Shown: positions 8,417 to 20,507, numbered from the stretch's first letter. The stretch: 64,000 nt of DNA from Pseudoalteromonas aurantia (GCF_005886875.1 NZ_PNBY01000058.1:52534-116533), one strand, 5' to 3'. Translations and numbers: made by a program. Notes: generated by a model not told the origin, from the letters alone.

Positions 8417-9138
8417 CAACACAAAACCATTTTGTCATCGGCGCGTCTGCGGCGATTGCACAGAGCTTTATAGACAGACTACACCATCAAGATCCGAGCT
8501 CGCATGTCTATACTATTAGCCAACAAAACATAGAAGCGCATCACCATAACCGGACGCATATAGTGAGTGAATACAATGAAGACAGTATTGCTCATACGGT
8601 GGAGATGTTAAAAACCCCATTACAGCATGCCGCCACCATCACTATTTTTAACGGGCAATTACACAACCAAGAATTTACACCAGAAAAGCGCTTAGAAGAT
8701 ATTTCTGAGAGTTATTTTGACTGGATTTTCAAAGCAAATACCCTAACACCGATACTTTGGCTTAAAATGTTAGCACCACACTTGAGTAAGATCCGTCATC
8801 CATGTGTTGTCACCTCTCTAAGTGCGCGAGTTGCGAGTATCAATGAAAATGAGCTTGGCGGCTGGTACTGCTACCGCGCGTCAAAAGCCGCACTCAACAT
8901 GATGTTTAAAACAGCCTCGATTGAATATAAGCGCAGGGCTAAAACTACCAAACTGGTACTGTTTCATCCGGGCACGACAGATAGCCCACTATCCAAACCT
9001 TTTCAAAAAAATGTCCCACAGGGGAAATTATTTACCCCTGAGTTTGTGGCCGAACGACTTTACGACCTAATACAAACACGTGTGATTGATGGCCAGCTAG
9101 ACTATATTGATTGGCAAGGTCAAACAATAAGTTGGTAA
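8413..9138 (+). CDS. Short-chain dehydrogenase/reductase
   Basis: NAD(P)-dependent SDR of 241 residues. The Rossmann entry is GASAAIAQSF near residue 10, slightly altered from GxxxGxG. The active-site serine is in VVTSLSARVASI and the catalytic YxxxK in CYRASKAALN near residue 156. The body resembles the CsgA/C-factor-like SDRs of marine gammaproteobacteria. The substrate cannot be deduced. The start overlaps the end of the DCC gene (ATGA), and the flavin reductase follows 47 bases later. Confidence 0.85.
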   Translation: MTTQNHFVIGASAAIAQSFIDRLHHQDPSSHVYTISQQNIEAHHHNRTHIVSEYNEDSIAHTVEMLKTPLQHAATITIFNGQLHNQEFTPEKRLEDISESYFDWIFKANTLTPILWLKMLAPHLSKIRHPCVVTSLSARVASINENELGGWYCYRASKAALNMMFKTASIEYKRRAKTTKLVLFHPGTTDSPLSKPFQKNVPQGKLFTPEFVAERLYDLIQTRVIDGQLDYIDWQGQTISW

Positions 9139-9185
9139 AGAAATAGACACCTCACACTTTCGCATAACCATACAGAGAGATCTCC

Positions 9186-9842
9186 ATGTACTTTTGTAAA
9201 GATGATATTGTTCAGTTAGAGCAACGATATCGAACTCAACTCATTAACTCACTATCAGGATTTAAAAGTGCCAACCTTATTGGCACAACCGATAAAGCAG
9301 GAAATGAAAACCTTGCTATTGTAAGTTCTGTTTTTCATTTAGGTGCTCACCCTCCTCTAATGGGTATGATAATGCGCCCTCACTCTGTACCTCGTCATAC
9401 GCTAGAGAACATATTCGAGACTGAGGTTTACACTATAAATCATGTTAGCGAAGATATTTTCATTAGCGCACATCAAACATCAGCAAGGTACGATAAAACG
9501 CATTCTGAGTTTGACGCCGTTAAGCTCAGCCCACAATACCTTAAAGACTTCAAAGCGCCGTTCGTATCACAAAGTAAAGTGAAAATCGGGCTGGCATTAC
9601 GTTCTTCGCAAACCCTAGAAATAAACAACACTGAATTAGTCATTGGTGAGGTGGTTGAATTACATGTAGAAGATACTGCTATTAGCCAAGATGGCTTCAT
9701 TGACATTGAAAGCTTAGGCACTGTAGCGTTATCAGGGCTCGATAGCTATCATCAAACGCGTAAGCTTGGTCGATTAAAGTATGCAAAAACCTCCGAAGTC
9801 CCTCAGTTTTTGGACCCTTTAAACCCAAAACCATTCGATTAA
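9186..9842 (+). CDS. Flavin reductase-like (split-barrel FMN-binding) protein
   Basis: A 218-residue protein of the flavin reductase/DIM6-NTAB split-barrel family. It has the FMN-binding arrangement SANLIGTTDKAGNENLAIVSSV, then HPPLMGMIMRP with R at the phosphate site, then TYTINHVSE-like and SQDGFIDIESLG segments. It probably reduces flavin with NAD(P)H or binds FMN for an unknown oxidoreductase. A good ribosome site (AGAGAG) precedes the ATG. It closes the three-gene run with the DCC and SDR proteins. Family confidence is high, substrate unknown. Confidence 0.8.
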   Translation: MYFCKDDIVQLEQRYRTQLINSLSGFKSANLIGTTDKAGNENLAIVSSVFHLGAHPPLMGMIMRPHSVPRHTLENIFETEVYTINHVSEDIFISAHQTSARYDKTHSEFDAVKLSPQYLKDFKAPFVSQSKVKIGLALRSSQTLEINNTELVIGEVVELHVEDTAISQDGFIDIESLGTVALSGLDSYHQTRKLGRLKYAKTSEVPQFLDPLNPKPFD

Positions 9843-10051
9843 ACTCATTTACCAACTGTGTTGACGACCTCATTAATCGTTCGTCAACATCACCAGAAAA
9901 GGCTATCCACAGCTTTTGCTAAACTTATTAGCATGTTAAACATTCAAACACCTTACTGCGTCACCACAATGAATGTATTACTTGCCAGTATGTATTGTAT
10001 TTCCATATCAGTCATTTACACTGTAGGAACAAGTAGCTTTGGAGCATCATT

Positions 10052-10795
10052 ATGTGGCATAAAAAAATTAAACCTATTATGTTAGCCGCGTTACTAGGCT
10101 TTGCGGGGAGTTCATCAGCTGGCCTTGAACAAGGTATTGAAGCCGCTAACTCAGGTCAATTTGAGGTAGCACTGAAAGAGTTTCGTTACCTTGCTGATAT
10201 GAATTACGCACCGGGTATTTATCAGCTTGCAAAAATGTATCAGGGTGGATATGGCGTAACTAAGAACTTAACAAAGGCCGCCTCATTATTCCAAGACGCC
10301 ATCAAGCTTGGTAGTGCCGATGCCATGTTCTCTCTCGCTGTTATGTATGATGATGGCAAAGGTGTAAAGCAGGATAAAAATAAAGCCATTGATCTATTTG
10401 AACGCGCAGCAAATAAAAACCTCGCTGCTGCACAATTTAACTTAGGTGTCATGTATGCCAATGGTGATGGTGTGATCCAAAGCTATCATAGAGCAATGGA
10501 CTGGTACGAAAAAGCCGCGGCAAATAACTATACACTCGCCCAGTTCAACCTTGCCTTGATGTATTACCAAGGGCTAGGCACTGACAAAAATATTGAAAAA
10601 TCGTATATTTGGAACTTAATCGCTGAATACAATGGTAATAATGATGCGAGTAAAAGCCGAGATTTAGACGAACAACAGATGTCTCCGTCACAAGTTGAGG
10701 TAGCTACCGACATAGCTAATGATATTTATAATCGTATCCAACAAGGGACGTATGCCCCAGAAGTCCGTCCTAAAAAACGCTCCTACACATTCTAA
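10052..10795 (+). CDS. Exported Sel1-repeat (TPR-like) protein
   Basis: A 247-residue protein with a cleavable signal peptide (basic WHKKIKP, hydrophobic core, ending SSSAG). Four Sel1-like repeats follow, recognisable by the recurring pattern A..LG.MY..G.GV..D...A...F..AA (for example LAKMYQGGYGV, LAVMYDDGKGV, LGVMYANGDGV, LALMYYQGLGT). Such repeats form a superhelix for protein binding, often in envelope complexes. The partner is not apparent. GGAG eight bases before the ATG fixes the start. It is convergent with an aldehyde dehydrogenase gene, with a strong stem-loop between them. Confidence 0.9.
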   Translation: MWHKKIKPIMLAALLGFAGSSSAGLEQGIEAANSGQFEVALKEFRYLADMNYAPGIYQLAKMYQGGYGVTKNLTKAASLFQDAIKLGSADAMFSLAVMYDDGKGVKQDKNKAIDLFERAANKNLAAAQFNLGVMYANGDGVIQSYHRAMDWYEKAAANNYTLAQFNLALMYYQGLGTDKNIEKSYIWNLIAEYNGNNDASKSRDLDEQQMSPSQVEVATDIANDIYNRIQQGTYAPEVRPKKRSYTF

Positions 10796-10800
10796 TTTAG

Positions 10801-10839
10801 AGAGACTATAGAAATGATATACTCGTTTTTATAGTCTCT
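10801..10839. terminator. Strong stem-loop without a U-tract between convergent genes
   Basis: AGAGACTATA (10801-10810) pairs perfectly with TATAGTCTCT (10830-10839). The stem extends inward with further pairs and a G-U to about 16 bp, leaving a 7-base apex. It lies five bases after the Sel1 stop and 36 bases beyond the aldehyde dehydrogenase stop. There is no T-run on either strand, so it is not a canonical intrinsic terminator. It may be a 3'-end stabiliser or part of a U-less terminator. Confidence 0.55.
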
Positions 10840-10874
10840 GCTCAACGCAATTATCTCATGGAAATGAAGTCAGA

Positions 10875-12299
10875 TCACTTCAAAAATAGTGCTTTTAATG
10901 GGTCTAATAGTAACTTCGACTGTTTAAGTAACAGCGACGTTCGCACCCTGGCAACTTTATCGCTCGCTAACACACTTTTACCATGGCTAAACGTAAGAAA
11001 ACCCTCTTTACCATGATATTGGCCCATGCCCGAGTGGCCAACCCCACCAAACGGACTGTCTTCAATTGTTACTTGCAAAATCGTTTCATTTATCGCCAAT
11101 GTGCCTGTACGCAATGATTGACTTACTTTATCCTGCAATGTTTTGCTTTGTGTAAATAAATAACTTGCCAATGGTCTCTGTGATAGCTCAACGTATTGGA
11201 GCGCAAATTCTACGCTTTCAACTTCTATAATTGGTAAGACTGGTCCGAATATTTCATTTTGCAGTGCGATCATATCTTGCGTTGGATTGGTAATTAAGTA
11301 CAGCCCCATCCTAAATGGTGCTTTTTCATTTACAACTGTACTCTCACCATGTTGAATGTCTGGCCAAACAACAGCGCCTTTTTCCTGCGCATCATGCAAA
11401 GTTTCATGCAAACGCGCATACTGTTTTTCACTAATAATACTCGACAATTTCTTGTCATCTTTGCCATGTGGATAATGTGAAGTGTAAAGCTTTTTCAAGG
11501 CGTCAATAAGCACAGTTTTATTCTTTTTTGTCACCAAAACGTAATCGGGTGCTACACAAATCTGGCCTGCATTCGTTAATTTCCCCAATAAAATGCTTTT
11601 GGCACAATGTTCAATATTCGCATCGTCAGCAACAATCACCGGCGACTTGCCACCAAGTTCCAATGTTACAGGGACTAAATTCGTTGCAGCTGATTGCATG
11701 ACCTTTCGACCAATATCAGTTGCCCCAGTAAAAAACAAATGGTCAAATGTTAAGCTTGAAAATTCAGCCGCAATCGTATGATCACCTTCAACAACAACAC
11801 AATGCTCTTTTATATCAGCCAAAAGCATTTTAACTTCTTGATTTACGTGTGGCGTAAACTCACTGAGCTTTAGCATCACACGATTACCTGCACTCAGTGC
11901 GGTAAATACTGGTAATAATGCCAACTGTATTGGATAGTTCCACGGTGCAATGATCCCAACAACGCCCTTAGGGACCTGTTGCACCCAAACTTTGGAAGGC
12001 CACATTGCAATACCAGAATGGCGTTTATCTGGACGCAACCACGTTGCTAGATGCTTTATCTGATATTTAAGCCCATTGATGGTTGGTAAAATATCACCAA
12101 TTTGCGAATCGAAATCAGTACGGCCGTTAAAGTCTTTGTCGGCAGCCACCACAAATGCTTGCTGTGATTCCACCAATCGTGTCAACAAGTGATTCAGTAA
12201 TTCAAGTCTACCGTCTAAAGAGGGAAAAGGTTGCCCTAAATAAGACGACTTTAATGTTAATAGCTGTTGATTAAGAGATGAGATATTTTCTGCTTGCAC
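10875..12299 (-). CDS. Aldehyde dehydrogenase, coniferyl aldehyde dehydrogenase-like
   Basis: NAD(P)-dependent oxidation of an aldehyde to its acid. The catalytic cysteine is in TNAGQICVAPDY and the general-base glutamate in TLELGGKSPVIV, with the substrate/NAD segment IIAPWNYPIQL and FTGATDIGRKVM. The 474-residue length and the PWNYP.QL.L-type signature place it in the CalB/fatty-aldehyde branch of the superfamily. A C-terminal hydrophobic-basic tail (LLLKQSKLLLDPLKALF) could associate with a membrane. The start codon is GTG with a poor ribosome site, so the exact N-terminus is uncertain. It is followed by an anion transporter gene on the same strand further left-to-right, 137 bases away. 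Confidence 0.85.
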   Translation of the reverse strand: MQAENISSLNQQLLTLKSSYLGQPFPSLDGRLELLNHLLTRLVESQQAFVVAADKDFNGRTDFDSQIGDILPTINGLKYQIKHLATWLRPDKRHSGIAMWPSKVWVQQVPKGVVGIIAPWNYPIQLALLPVFTALSAGNRVMLKLSEFTPHVNQEVKMLLADIKEHCVVVEGDHTIAAEFSSLTFDHLFFTGATDIGRKVMQSAATNLVPVTLELGGKSPVIVADDANIEHCAKSILLGKLTNAGQICVAPDYVLVTKKNKTVLIDALKKLYTSHYPHGKDDKKLSSIISEKQYARLHETLHDAQEKGAVVWPDIQHGESTVVNEKAPFRMGLYLITNPTQDMIALQNEIFGPVLPIIEVESVEFALQYVELSQRPLASYLFTQSKTLQDKVSQSLRTGTLAINETILQVTIEDSPFGGVGHSGMGQYHGKEGFLTFSHGKSVLASDKVARVRTSLLLKQSKLLLDPLKALFLK

Positions 12300-12436
12300 T
12301 TGAAATAAACCACACTAGTAAGGTATGTCTCAACTATATCGAAGCCTGAATCGATACGCAAAACTTAACTTTTAAATAACATCAATATTAAACATTGGCT
12401 TTCTAAAGCCTTGTAACGTATCTATATTGGTTTCAC

Positions 12437-13900
12437 CTAGGCATAAAATCCGAATAGAGCCGACCCTACCGTCATTGTCAGTAGTGTGATCAACAAGATA
12501 GCCAACACATTCATAGCGAAGCCTGCTTTGATCATTTCCTTGATTTTAATCTCCCCAGAGCCAAAAACAATGGCATTTGGTGGTGTCGCCACTGGCATCA
12601 TAAACGCACAACTTGCAGCAATTGCTGCTGGCAATACCCACATTAAAGGCGTACCGGTCACTTGCTCAGCGACAGGTCCCAATAAAGGTAAAAACCCCGC
12701 CGCCGTCGCGGTATTGCTGGTCATTTCAGTCAAGAAGCAGATCAGCGCAGCAACGATAAGAACCCCAACTACAATGGGCATCACCGATGCGCCCGCCAAT
12801 GAATTCGCAATGTATATGGCCAAACCTGACGACTTTATCTGCGCAGCTAGAGTCAAACCACCTCCAAATAGCAATAGAATACCCCAAGGTAATTGATTTG
12901 CAGACTGCCAATCTAATACACGTTCGTCACTGTGTTTTTTGGCTGGCAATATAAAAAGCAACAGAGCTGCAATCATGGCGATACCCGTGTCGGTTATATT
13001 CAACCCTGTTATTTTCGCTAGGTACGGCCTTAAAATCCAACTAGTCGCAGCGAAGATAAATACGAATAAAACATTTTTCTCCGCCAACGTCATACGGCCA
13101 AGCTCTGATAATTGACTTTTAAATAAAGCAGTCAAATTGGTACTTTCACCTGTATTGCCCGAGAGCTTAAACGCAAAGCGCGTTAACCAAACCCAGCACA
13201 ATACTATCATAAGGATACTAAATGGAACGGCAAAAGCCATCCACTGTGCAAAGCCTATCTTTATCTGATAACTCTCCCACAAATATGCCACCATTAGCGC
13301 ATTAGGTGCAGTGCCAATAATAGTACCAATTCCTCCTAAACTCGCACTGTATGCAATAGCCAGTAGTAATGCTTTACCATAATTATCATCGCTATTATTG
13401 GTTTCTTTTAAAACATGGATCACTGACAATGCAATAGGCAACATCATTAAGGTCGTTGCTGTGTTGTTGATCCACATCGATAAAAAACCGCTCACAAGCA
13501 TCATTGCTAAAATTTGCAACGTCGGGCTATTACCACTTTTGAGCATAGTATGCAGTGCGATTCGCTTGTGTAAATGCCATCTTTCCATCGCGATAGAAAT
13601 TAAAAAACCACCCAAAAATAGAAAGATTAACGGATGTGCATATAGACTAGCAGCAGACTTTATATCGTTAATGCCAACCAACGGCACGGCGATAAGGGGC
13701 ACTAAAGAGGTTGCAGGGATCGGCACAACCTCACTGATCCACCAAATGGCCAACCATAAAGCTAACCCTGCGGTGCGCCATGCATTAACTTCCATACCCG
13801 TTGGCGCATGCGTTACGCATGTTAAAAGGAATAAGCTCGGTCCAAGTAACATTAATAGTAAATTTAATTTATTTTTATTCTTCGTGTTCACGGTCATCAT
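12437..13900 (-). CDS. DASS-family sodium/dicarboxylate (anion) symporter
   Basis: Inner-membrane transporter of 487 residues with about a dozen hydrophobic segments. It has the paired SNT-type motifs of the DASS/SLC13 family: WINNTATTLMMLPIAL near residue 160 and EMTSNTATAAGFLPLLGPV near residue 390. The C-terminal MPVATPPNAIVFGSG is the classic family signature. Substrates of relatives are C4-dicarboxylates, citrate or sulfate taken up with sodium, and the sequence does not discriminate. Two adjacent ATG codons are possible starts. Transcription runs on toward the aldehyde dehydrogenase, but the 137-base gap leaves operon structure open. Confidence 0.9.
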   Translation of the reverse strand: MMTVNTKNKNKLNLLLMLLGPSLFLLTCVTHAPTGMEVNAWRTAGLALWLAIWWISEVVPIPATSLVPLIAVPLVGINDIKSAASLYAHPLIFLFLGGFLISIAMERWHLHKRIALHTMLKSGNSPTLQILAMMLVSGFLSMWINNTATTLMMLPIALSVIHVLKETNNSDDNYGKALLLAIAYSASLGGIGTIIGTAPNALMVAYLWESYQIKIGFAQWMAFAVPFSILMIVLCWVWLTRFAFKLSGNTGESTNLTALFKSQLSELGRMTLAEKNVLFVFIFAATSWILRPYLAKITGLNITDTGIAMIAALLLFILPAKKHSDERVLDWQSANQLPWGILLLFGGGLTLAAQIKSSGLAIYIANSLAGASVMPIVVGVLIVAALICFLTEMTSNTATAAGFLPLLGPVAEQVTGTPLMWVLPAAIAASCAFMMPVATPPNAIVFGSGEIKIKEMIKAGFAMNVLAILLITLLTMTVGSALFGFYA

Positions 13901-13987
13901 ATCTTAAATAAATTTATAGAATCGTATCAACTAATTGAGGACAGAGTATGAAGTAGCGAAGTGAATAGCTCAAGTGAGGAATATGTT

Positions 13988-14026
13988 ACATACCTCATGA
14001 GTAACAGGGTCACTGATGAGGTATGT
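13988..14026. terminator. Stem-loop after the M28 peptidase gene, no U-tract
   Basis: ACATACCTCAT (13988-13998) pairs perfectly with ATGAGGTATGT (14016-14026) around a 17-base loop. It starts eight bases after the peptidase stop codon. The minus-strand continuation (AACATATTCC) has no run of U, so it is a non-canonical 3'-end structure. Confidence 0.5.
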
Positions 14027-14033
14027 TAAGATT

Positions 14034-15890
14034 TTAGTTAGCCAATATCTTTAATGTCACTCCATTGGCATTACTATAACCTTTTAGGCCAATAAACCAC
14101 TGACCTGCCGCTGGCGCATCAAAAGTACAGGTTTCTTGATTACCATTTTTATAAGGCCTGCAATCATGTACGGTATCTGATACATCAGTACTATGCTTCA
14201 CGTAAAGGTCTGCATCGCCTGTCCCACCAGACAACGACACTGTTAAATTTTGATATCCAGACGCTAATGTTTCATTAAAACGTAACCAGCCACCTCGGGC
14301 AACCGTCAAACTATTTTCGGTCCGCTCAATAGGTTCAGGAGCCCCTGTTTGTATTTGATAGCGCCCAGTTAAACTCACATCACTTATCGCATTCCAAGCT
14401 TCGACCATAACATGATAAGTGCCTACTTGAAGCGGGGTAATCGCGCATGATTCAACACTATTTGAATTTGTGCTTTTACAGTCATAAGATTGTAGTGTGG
14501 GTTTAGTACCAAATTTAACATATAAATCAGCGTCACCTGTGCCCCCTGCAGTGGTAAATTGCAGGTTAGTACTATTTAAAGGTACATTTAACGAATAAAA
14601 CAACTGTTGTTTAGCCGCACCATTAATACCCGTTTTAGCAACCCCGTTTTCTAATACATTATCAACCGGGGGCGGATCAATAGTGCCTGCAGACTTAGCA
14701 AGTTCAGCTAAATAAATAACTGCCAGTTTGGCAAATTTACTTGCGTGATCAGCGTCAAATTCGGTGTCATTAATAGTATGGATCTTACGGTTTATATCTG
14801 CCATTCTCGATTCAAATGGCATGGAGGCGGCATACCCTTGTTGATACCATGAAGCATGATCTGAGCATCCATAGCCACATTGATCAAAACCATAAGATAC
14901 CGCGGGTAAATAGGCATCAATAAGTTGACCTAAAAATTGGTTCTGACCATTATTTGTATAATCTGTCATCATCACAATGTCATCGGTACTACCATGGCGC
15001 CCTGTCATATCAAACTGTGCCATACCAACAACATTTTTACCTTGTGATTTATAGGACTCTGCAATTGCTTTCGACCCTCTAAGGCCTACTTCTTCGGCAG
15101 CAAAACCCATAACTTTGATCGTGCGCTTGGGCTTAAAATCACTCGCGACAACGGCTCTAAGTGCCTCAGTCAATACAGCGATACCCGATGCATTATCATC
15201 AGCCCCCGGCGCTCGCCCACCACTTGCATTCGCGCTATTAATAGAGTCAAGGTGCCCGCCAATAACAACTATCTCATCGGCTTTTTCATTACCTGGGATA
15301 GTTACTATAACTGAGGATTGTGCCCAGCTATGCGTAAAGTACTCGACACTGATGTCATTACGAGACTGTACGATTTGTTGCCAATGATTTTTCAACCATT
15401 CAGAAGCATCTACGCCAGTTTGTTGGGTGTAATAGCGATTATGAAAAGCAGACATCGTATTGACCGTGTTATTTAAGTTGCTGACCGTTATTTGACTTAA
15501 TAAGCTGTTGGCCATATCTGGGTTATCAATACTGTAATTAACCGCAAAAGGCTGGATTTCTTTATTATCTACTGCGACTAATTGTGCTAAATAGGCGTTA
15601 GCTTCCATCAATGAGTCATGTGCGACAAACCCACCACAACGATGATAATTATCATGCATAAACTCACTCAATTCATTTACCTGACTTGCAGCGATATTTA
15701 ACATGTGAGCCTGTTGATGGCTGCTCAGTTTTGAATGTATCTGTTCACCTACTAGGGTATTTTTTAACTGGTAGTGTTGTACCGCATCTGCGCCAATCGT
15801 TACCCAAATACGCTCATCTAACATGTCAGACGCAGCTAAGCTAAACGGTAAGGTACCTAAAATAATCGCCAACTTTACATGATGTTTCAT
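14034..15890 (-). CDS. Secreted M28 aminopeptidase with two PPC domains
   Basis: Exported zinc aminopeptidase of the M28 family (Vibrio proteolyticus leucyl-aminopeptidase type). The metal and catalytic motifs are GGHLDS (His), PGADDNASG (bridging Asp), FAAEEVGLRGS (catalytic Glu pair), FDMTGR (Asp) and GCSDHASWY (His). Two bacterial pre-peptidase C-terminal (PPC) domains follow, each with the [10 protein letters not shown] motif, near residues 430 and 560. They are usually removed on maturation. The start is taken at MKHHVKLAIILG, which gives a normal signal peptide, rather than four codons upstream. It follows the M4 protease gene and its terminator. The tail domains closely resemble those of that protease. 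Confidence 0.92.
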   Translation of the reverse strand: MKHHVKLAIILGTLPFSLAASDMLDERIWVTIGADAVQHYQLKNTLVGEQIHSKLSSHQQAHMLNIAASQVNELSEFMHDNYHRCGGFVAHDSLMEANAYLAQLVAVDNKEIQPFAVNYSIDNPDMANSLLSQITVSNLNNTVNTMSAFHNRYYTQQTGVDASEWLKNHWQQIVQSRNDISVEYFTHSWAQSSVIVTIPGNEKADEIVVIGGHLDSINSANASGGRAPGADDNASGIAVLTEALRAVVASDFKPKRTIKVMGFAAEEVGLRGSKAIAESYKSQGKNVVGMAQFDMTGRHGSTDDIVMMTDYTNNGQNQFLGQLIDAYLPAVSYGFDQCGYGCSDHASWYQQGYAASMPFESRMADINRKIHTINDTEFDADHASKFAKLAVIYLAELAKSAGTIDPPPVDNVLENGVAKTGINGAAKQQLFYSLNVPLNSTNLQFTTAGGTGDADLYVKFGTKPTLQSYDCKSTNSNSVESCAITPLQVGTYHVMVEAWNAISDVSLTGRYQIQTGAPEPIERTENSLTVARGGWLRFNETLASGYQNLTVSLSGGTGDADLYVKHSTDVSDTVHDCRPYKNGNQETCTFDAPAAGQWFIGLKGYSNANGVTLKILAN

Positions 15891-15912
15891 AATAGAGTCC
15901 ATTGTTTGTGAA

Positions 15913-15939
15913 ACAAAAAAGGGAGCGTTATGCTCCCTT
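15913..15939 (-). terminator. Intrinsic terminator between the two secreted protease genes
   Basis: On the minus strand AAGGGAGC pairs with GCTCCCTT around a 5-base loop and is followed by TTTTTTG. It lies 15 bases after the M4 protease stop and ends about 20 bases before the M28 start. There is almost no room for a promoter between them. Confidence 0.8.
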
Positions 15940-15954
15940 ACTTATTGATTTTGA

Positions 15955-18168
<2,214 letters not shown>

Positions 18169-18802
18169 TTAGTTTTATCAGCCATCTATTTTGGCTTTTT
18201 ATAAGTTGAAATTAGCAACAGTTGTCCTTGTTGCTTAACCCAGCGTAGCCAGCATTAAAAATAAATAAACCTAAATTTAACATTTAAAACATATTTTATT
18301 TACCTAAAAATAAAACTATATACATCAAAAAAATAGATTAACCCTTCTTTACTCTTAGCGCTAAAACGTACAGTACTTGTAAACAAAATAATACAATAGG
18401 CATAAAAATTCAGCTCATAAAAAATACAAAGTGCAAGATTTGATATGTTATAACAACTCAAACCTATGATAAATATGGTGTTTATAATTAAGTTGTGACT
18501 TTTTTCAATTGGCAGATCGTCCAAATTTCATGCTATCAGTGACAACACATAGCAAACTTATGTCGGTCTAAGATAGATAATTCAAAAGTATCAGCTATAT
18601 CAAATAAGTGTTGTATTTAGCATGATCTTTGCGCTAATTGGCTTTTCTTAAACACTTGGCGACTAGAAGCGACAGAGACAAATAACAATATTCGAGTAGC
18701 TTGTTTCGAAACACTTAAAGAACTTTCAGCATTAGAGTAAATTAACTTTGCCACTTATTACGACCAAAACACGCTTGAAGGCAACCTAAGAAAAGGCTGG
18801 AT

Positions 18803-18949
18803 ATGAGTCGGATTGGTCAGACACTTTATTACATTCACTCCCCCAGTATTAAAAACAATACCAAAGCGCTCGAGCAAGTTTGGAGCAATAACTGGCAGTT
18901 GCTCTTTGATGATCAAGAAGCAGTTAATAAAATCAGGGAATATAGATAA
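18803..18949 (+). pseudogene. Possible remnant of a Y1 (IS200/REP-like) transposase
   Basis: An open frame of 48 codons reads MSRIGQTLYYIHSPSIKNNT and continues ...WQLLFDDQEAVNKIREYR before a stop. The pattern W..LFDD.EAV..IREY is like the segment before NP.K.GL in Y1/IS200-like transposases of gammaproteobacteria. Nothing matching the catalytic His-hydrophobe-His or Tyr part is visible upstream, where the frame is closed by TGA. I read it as a decayed fragment. It could also be a chance ORF. Confidence 0.35.
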
Positions 18950-19123
18950 GGTACGAATAGAAATTAAGAGGGTACTGACCGCGCTTAATTAAAGACGTAC
19001 TGTAGAGTACCACCCACATAAATAATTAAGAGCATCGTTCCTATATTGCTTGGTTTTCGTCTAGACAATCCCCCCCCTTTTTCTATAAAGTGTTGTTATT
19101 CGTCGCCGTTCTACTCGACAAAT

Positions 19124-19160
19124 AGTTTATACATAATCACTCTGTGCTTATGTATAAACT
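19124..19160. repeat. Perfect 13-bp inverted repeat upstream of the esterase gene
   Basis: AGTTTATACATAA (19124-19136) pairs with TTATGTATAAACT (19148-19160), with an 11-base spacer and no mismatches. It lies about 120 bases before the esterase start. It could be an operator, an attenuator-like leader hairpin, or the end of an older transcript. There is no T-run. Confidence 0.45.
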
Positions 19161-19282
19161 CATTCAGGTATTTAGCTAGGTTCAATATTCGTGCCTAGCC
19201 TGCCCCCTGAAGAAATCTAAGACTTGTCAAATAACCAACATAAATAAGCGATTAGCCTCAACAATTACAAGGACTTAAAGTT

Positions 19283-20086
19283 ATGATAAATATAATAATT
19301 ATCTTATTTACACTGTTATATACCAGTGTAACTTATGCAGCTGTTTCTGCTGACGTATTAAATATTTCCTCAAAACGACTTGCGGAAGACCGAAAAGTAG
19401 TGGTGAAGTTACCTGTTGATTATCAAAAAAATAATAATAAAACATACCCTGTGGTCTATGTCCTAGATGGTGAAACAGAATTAGACTTGACTTCAAGTTT
19501 GTTGCATAGAATGTACTTAGCGAATGAGGCTCCTCAACATATTGTCATTGGTATATATAACACCGACAGGCTGAGAGATCTTGCTCCCACAGTGAATCAT
19601 GATCCTAGAGGTCCTGTAGGCCAAGGAGGCGGTGCAGATAAGTTTTTAGATTTTCTTGAAATGGAACTTGTACCACACATAAATCAACAGTATCGGGTAT
19701 CACAAGACAAAGCGATTATAGGCTCATCAATCGGTGGCCTCTTTGTTTTACATAGCCTTCAATCACGCCCTCATTTATTTCAGGCCCATTTAGCATTCAG
19801 CCCAGCGGTTTGGTGGGGCGCAAGAAAAACACTAAAGCAGTTCAAACACTTTGTGCAGCATACTCCAGACTTAAATAATTTTTTGTATACGAGCATAGGT
19901 AATGAGGGAGGAGAAATGCGTGAAGTTTATGACTCATTAAAGCCCACAATAGAAAAGCATTTACCTAAGCAACTATCATTCCACTCAGCCGTTTTTCCAG
20001 ACGTGCCCCACGGACTGGTCTTACCCGCAAGCTTATTAGATGGATTAACAGCACTAATCGCATATAATAAAGGTAAACAGAGATAA
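19283..20086 (+). CDS. Exported alpha/beta-hydrolase of the esterase D/IroE type
   Basis: A 267-residue protein with an N-terminal hydrophobic signal (IIIILFTLLYTSVTYA) and the PF00756-type esterase fold. It has VVYVLDGE near residue 55, the nucleophile serine in IIGSSIGGLF near residue 150 and a likely catalytic histidine in PDVPHGLVLP near the end. Relatives are periplasmic esterases, including trilactone siderophore hydrolases such as IroE. It lies beside a Fur-type iron operon, so a siderophore role is possible, but the substrate is not shown. An AAGGACTTAAAG sequence gives a ribosome site. Confidence 0.85.
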   Translation: MINIIIILFTLLYTSVTYAAVSADVLNISSKRLAEDRKVVVKLPVDYQKNNNKTYPVVYVLDGETELDLTSSLLHRMYLANEAPQHIVIGIYNTDRLRDLAPTVNHDPRGPVGQGGGADKFLDFLEMELVPHINQQYRVSQDKAIIGSSIGGLFVLHSLQSRPHLFQAHLAFSPAVWWGARKTLKQFKHFVQHTPDLNNFLYTSIGNEGGEMREVYDSLKPTIEKHLPKQLSFHSAVFPDVPHGLVLPASLLDGLTALIAYNKGKQR

Positions 20087-20208
20087 TTGTCTGAGTGACT
20101 TTGCATACTAAAGCACGTGATACCAGGCAATGCTCCCCAATCAACTCATAAATAGAATATGACTTGATAGAACATAGATCTCGATTTAGTGTCTATCGAA
20201 TACCAAAA

Positions 20209-20240
20209 CTTACTAAGTGGCAAGCATGTCACTTAGTAAG
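20209..20240. terminator. Stem-loop between convergent esterase and DUF1513 genes
   Basis: CTTACTAAGTG (20209-20219) pairs perfectly with CACTTAGTAAG (20230-20240), extendable by two more pairs, with a small apex. The minus-strand continuation has only four T (TTTTGG), and the plus strand has none. It is the main structure in the 420-base gap 20087-20507. The rest of that gap shows no gene I trust. Confidence 0.5.
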
Positions 20241-20507
20241 ATGTAGAAAGTATTAATGAGAAAGCATGAAGGCTGGATTTAACGATTGTTCATAAACTTA
20301 TAAATGAGCTCTAAAGTCAACGCCGGTTTCTCTCGAAATATCCAAATAGTTGTCTTTAAGATATTTGCTCACCGTTATCGACGTCTGATACATACGTTCA
20401 AATAACAAACAAATAGAAAAAGAATTATTCATAATAATATAGCGAGTCGAATAGGGTGATAATATAGAATACATTAAGCGACTAACTATAACACCCGTTC
20501 GCATATT

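Noticed and set aside
9858..10085. 75-codon forward ORF between the flavin reductase and Sel1 genes
   Set aside because: It overlaps the well-supported Sel1 gene start and signal peptide in another frame, and its composition is not protein-like.
18300..18524. 74-codon minus-strand ORF in the gene-poor region
   Set aside because: Very AT-rich, with a sequence dominated by Ile/Phe/Tyr/Ser and no ribosome site; typical of chance ORFs in AT-rich DNA.
20298..20504. 68-codon minus-strand ORF directly after DUF1513
   Set aside because: No recognisable family or ribosome site; it lies before the stem-loop that probably ends the operon transcript, so it is transcribed but not convincingly coding.
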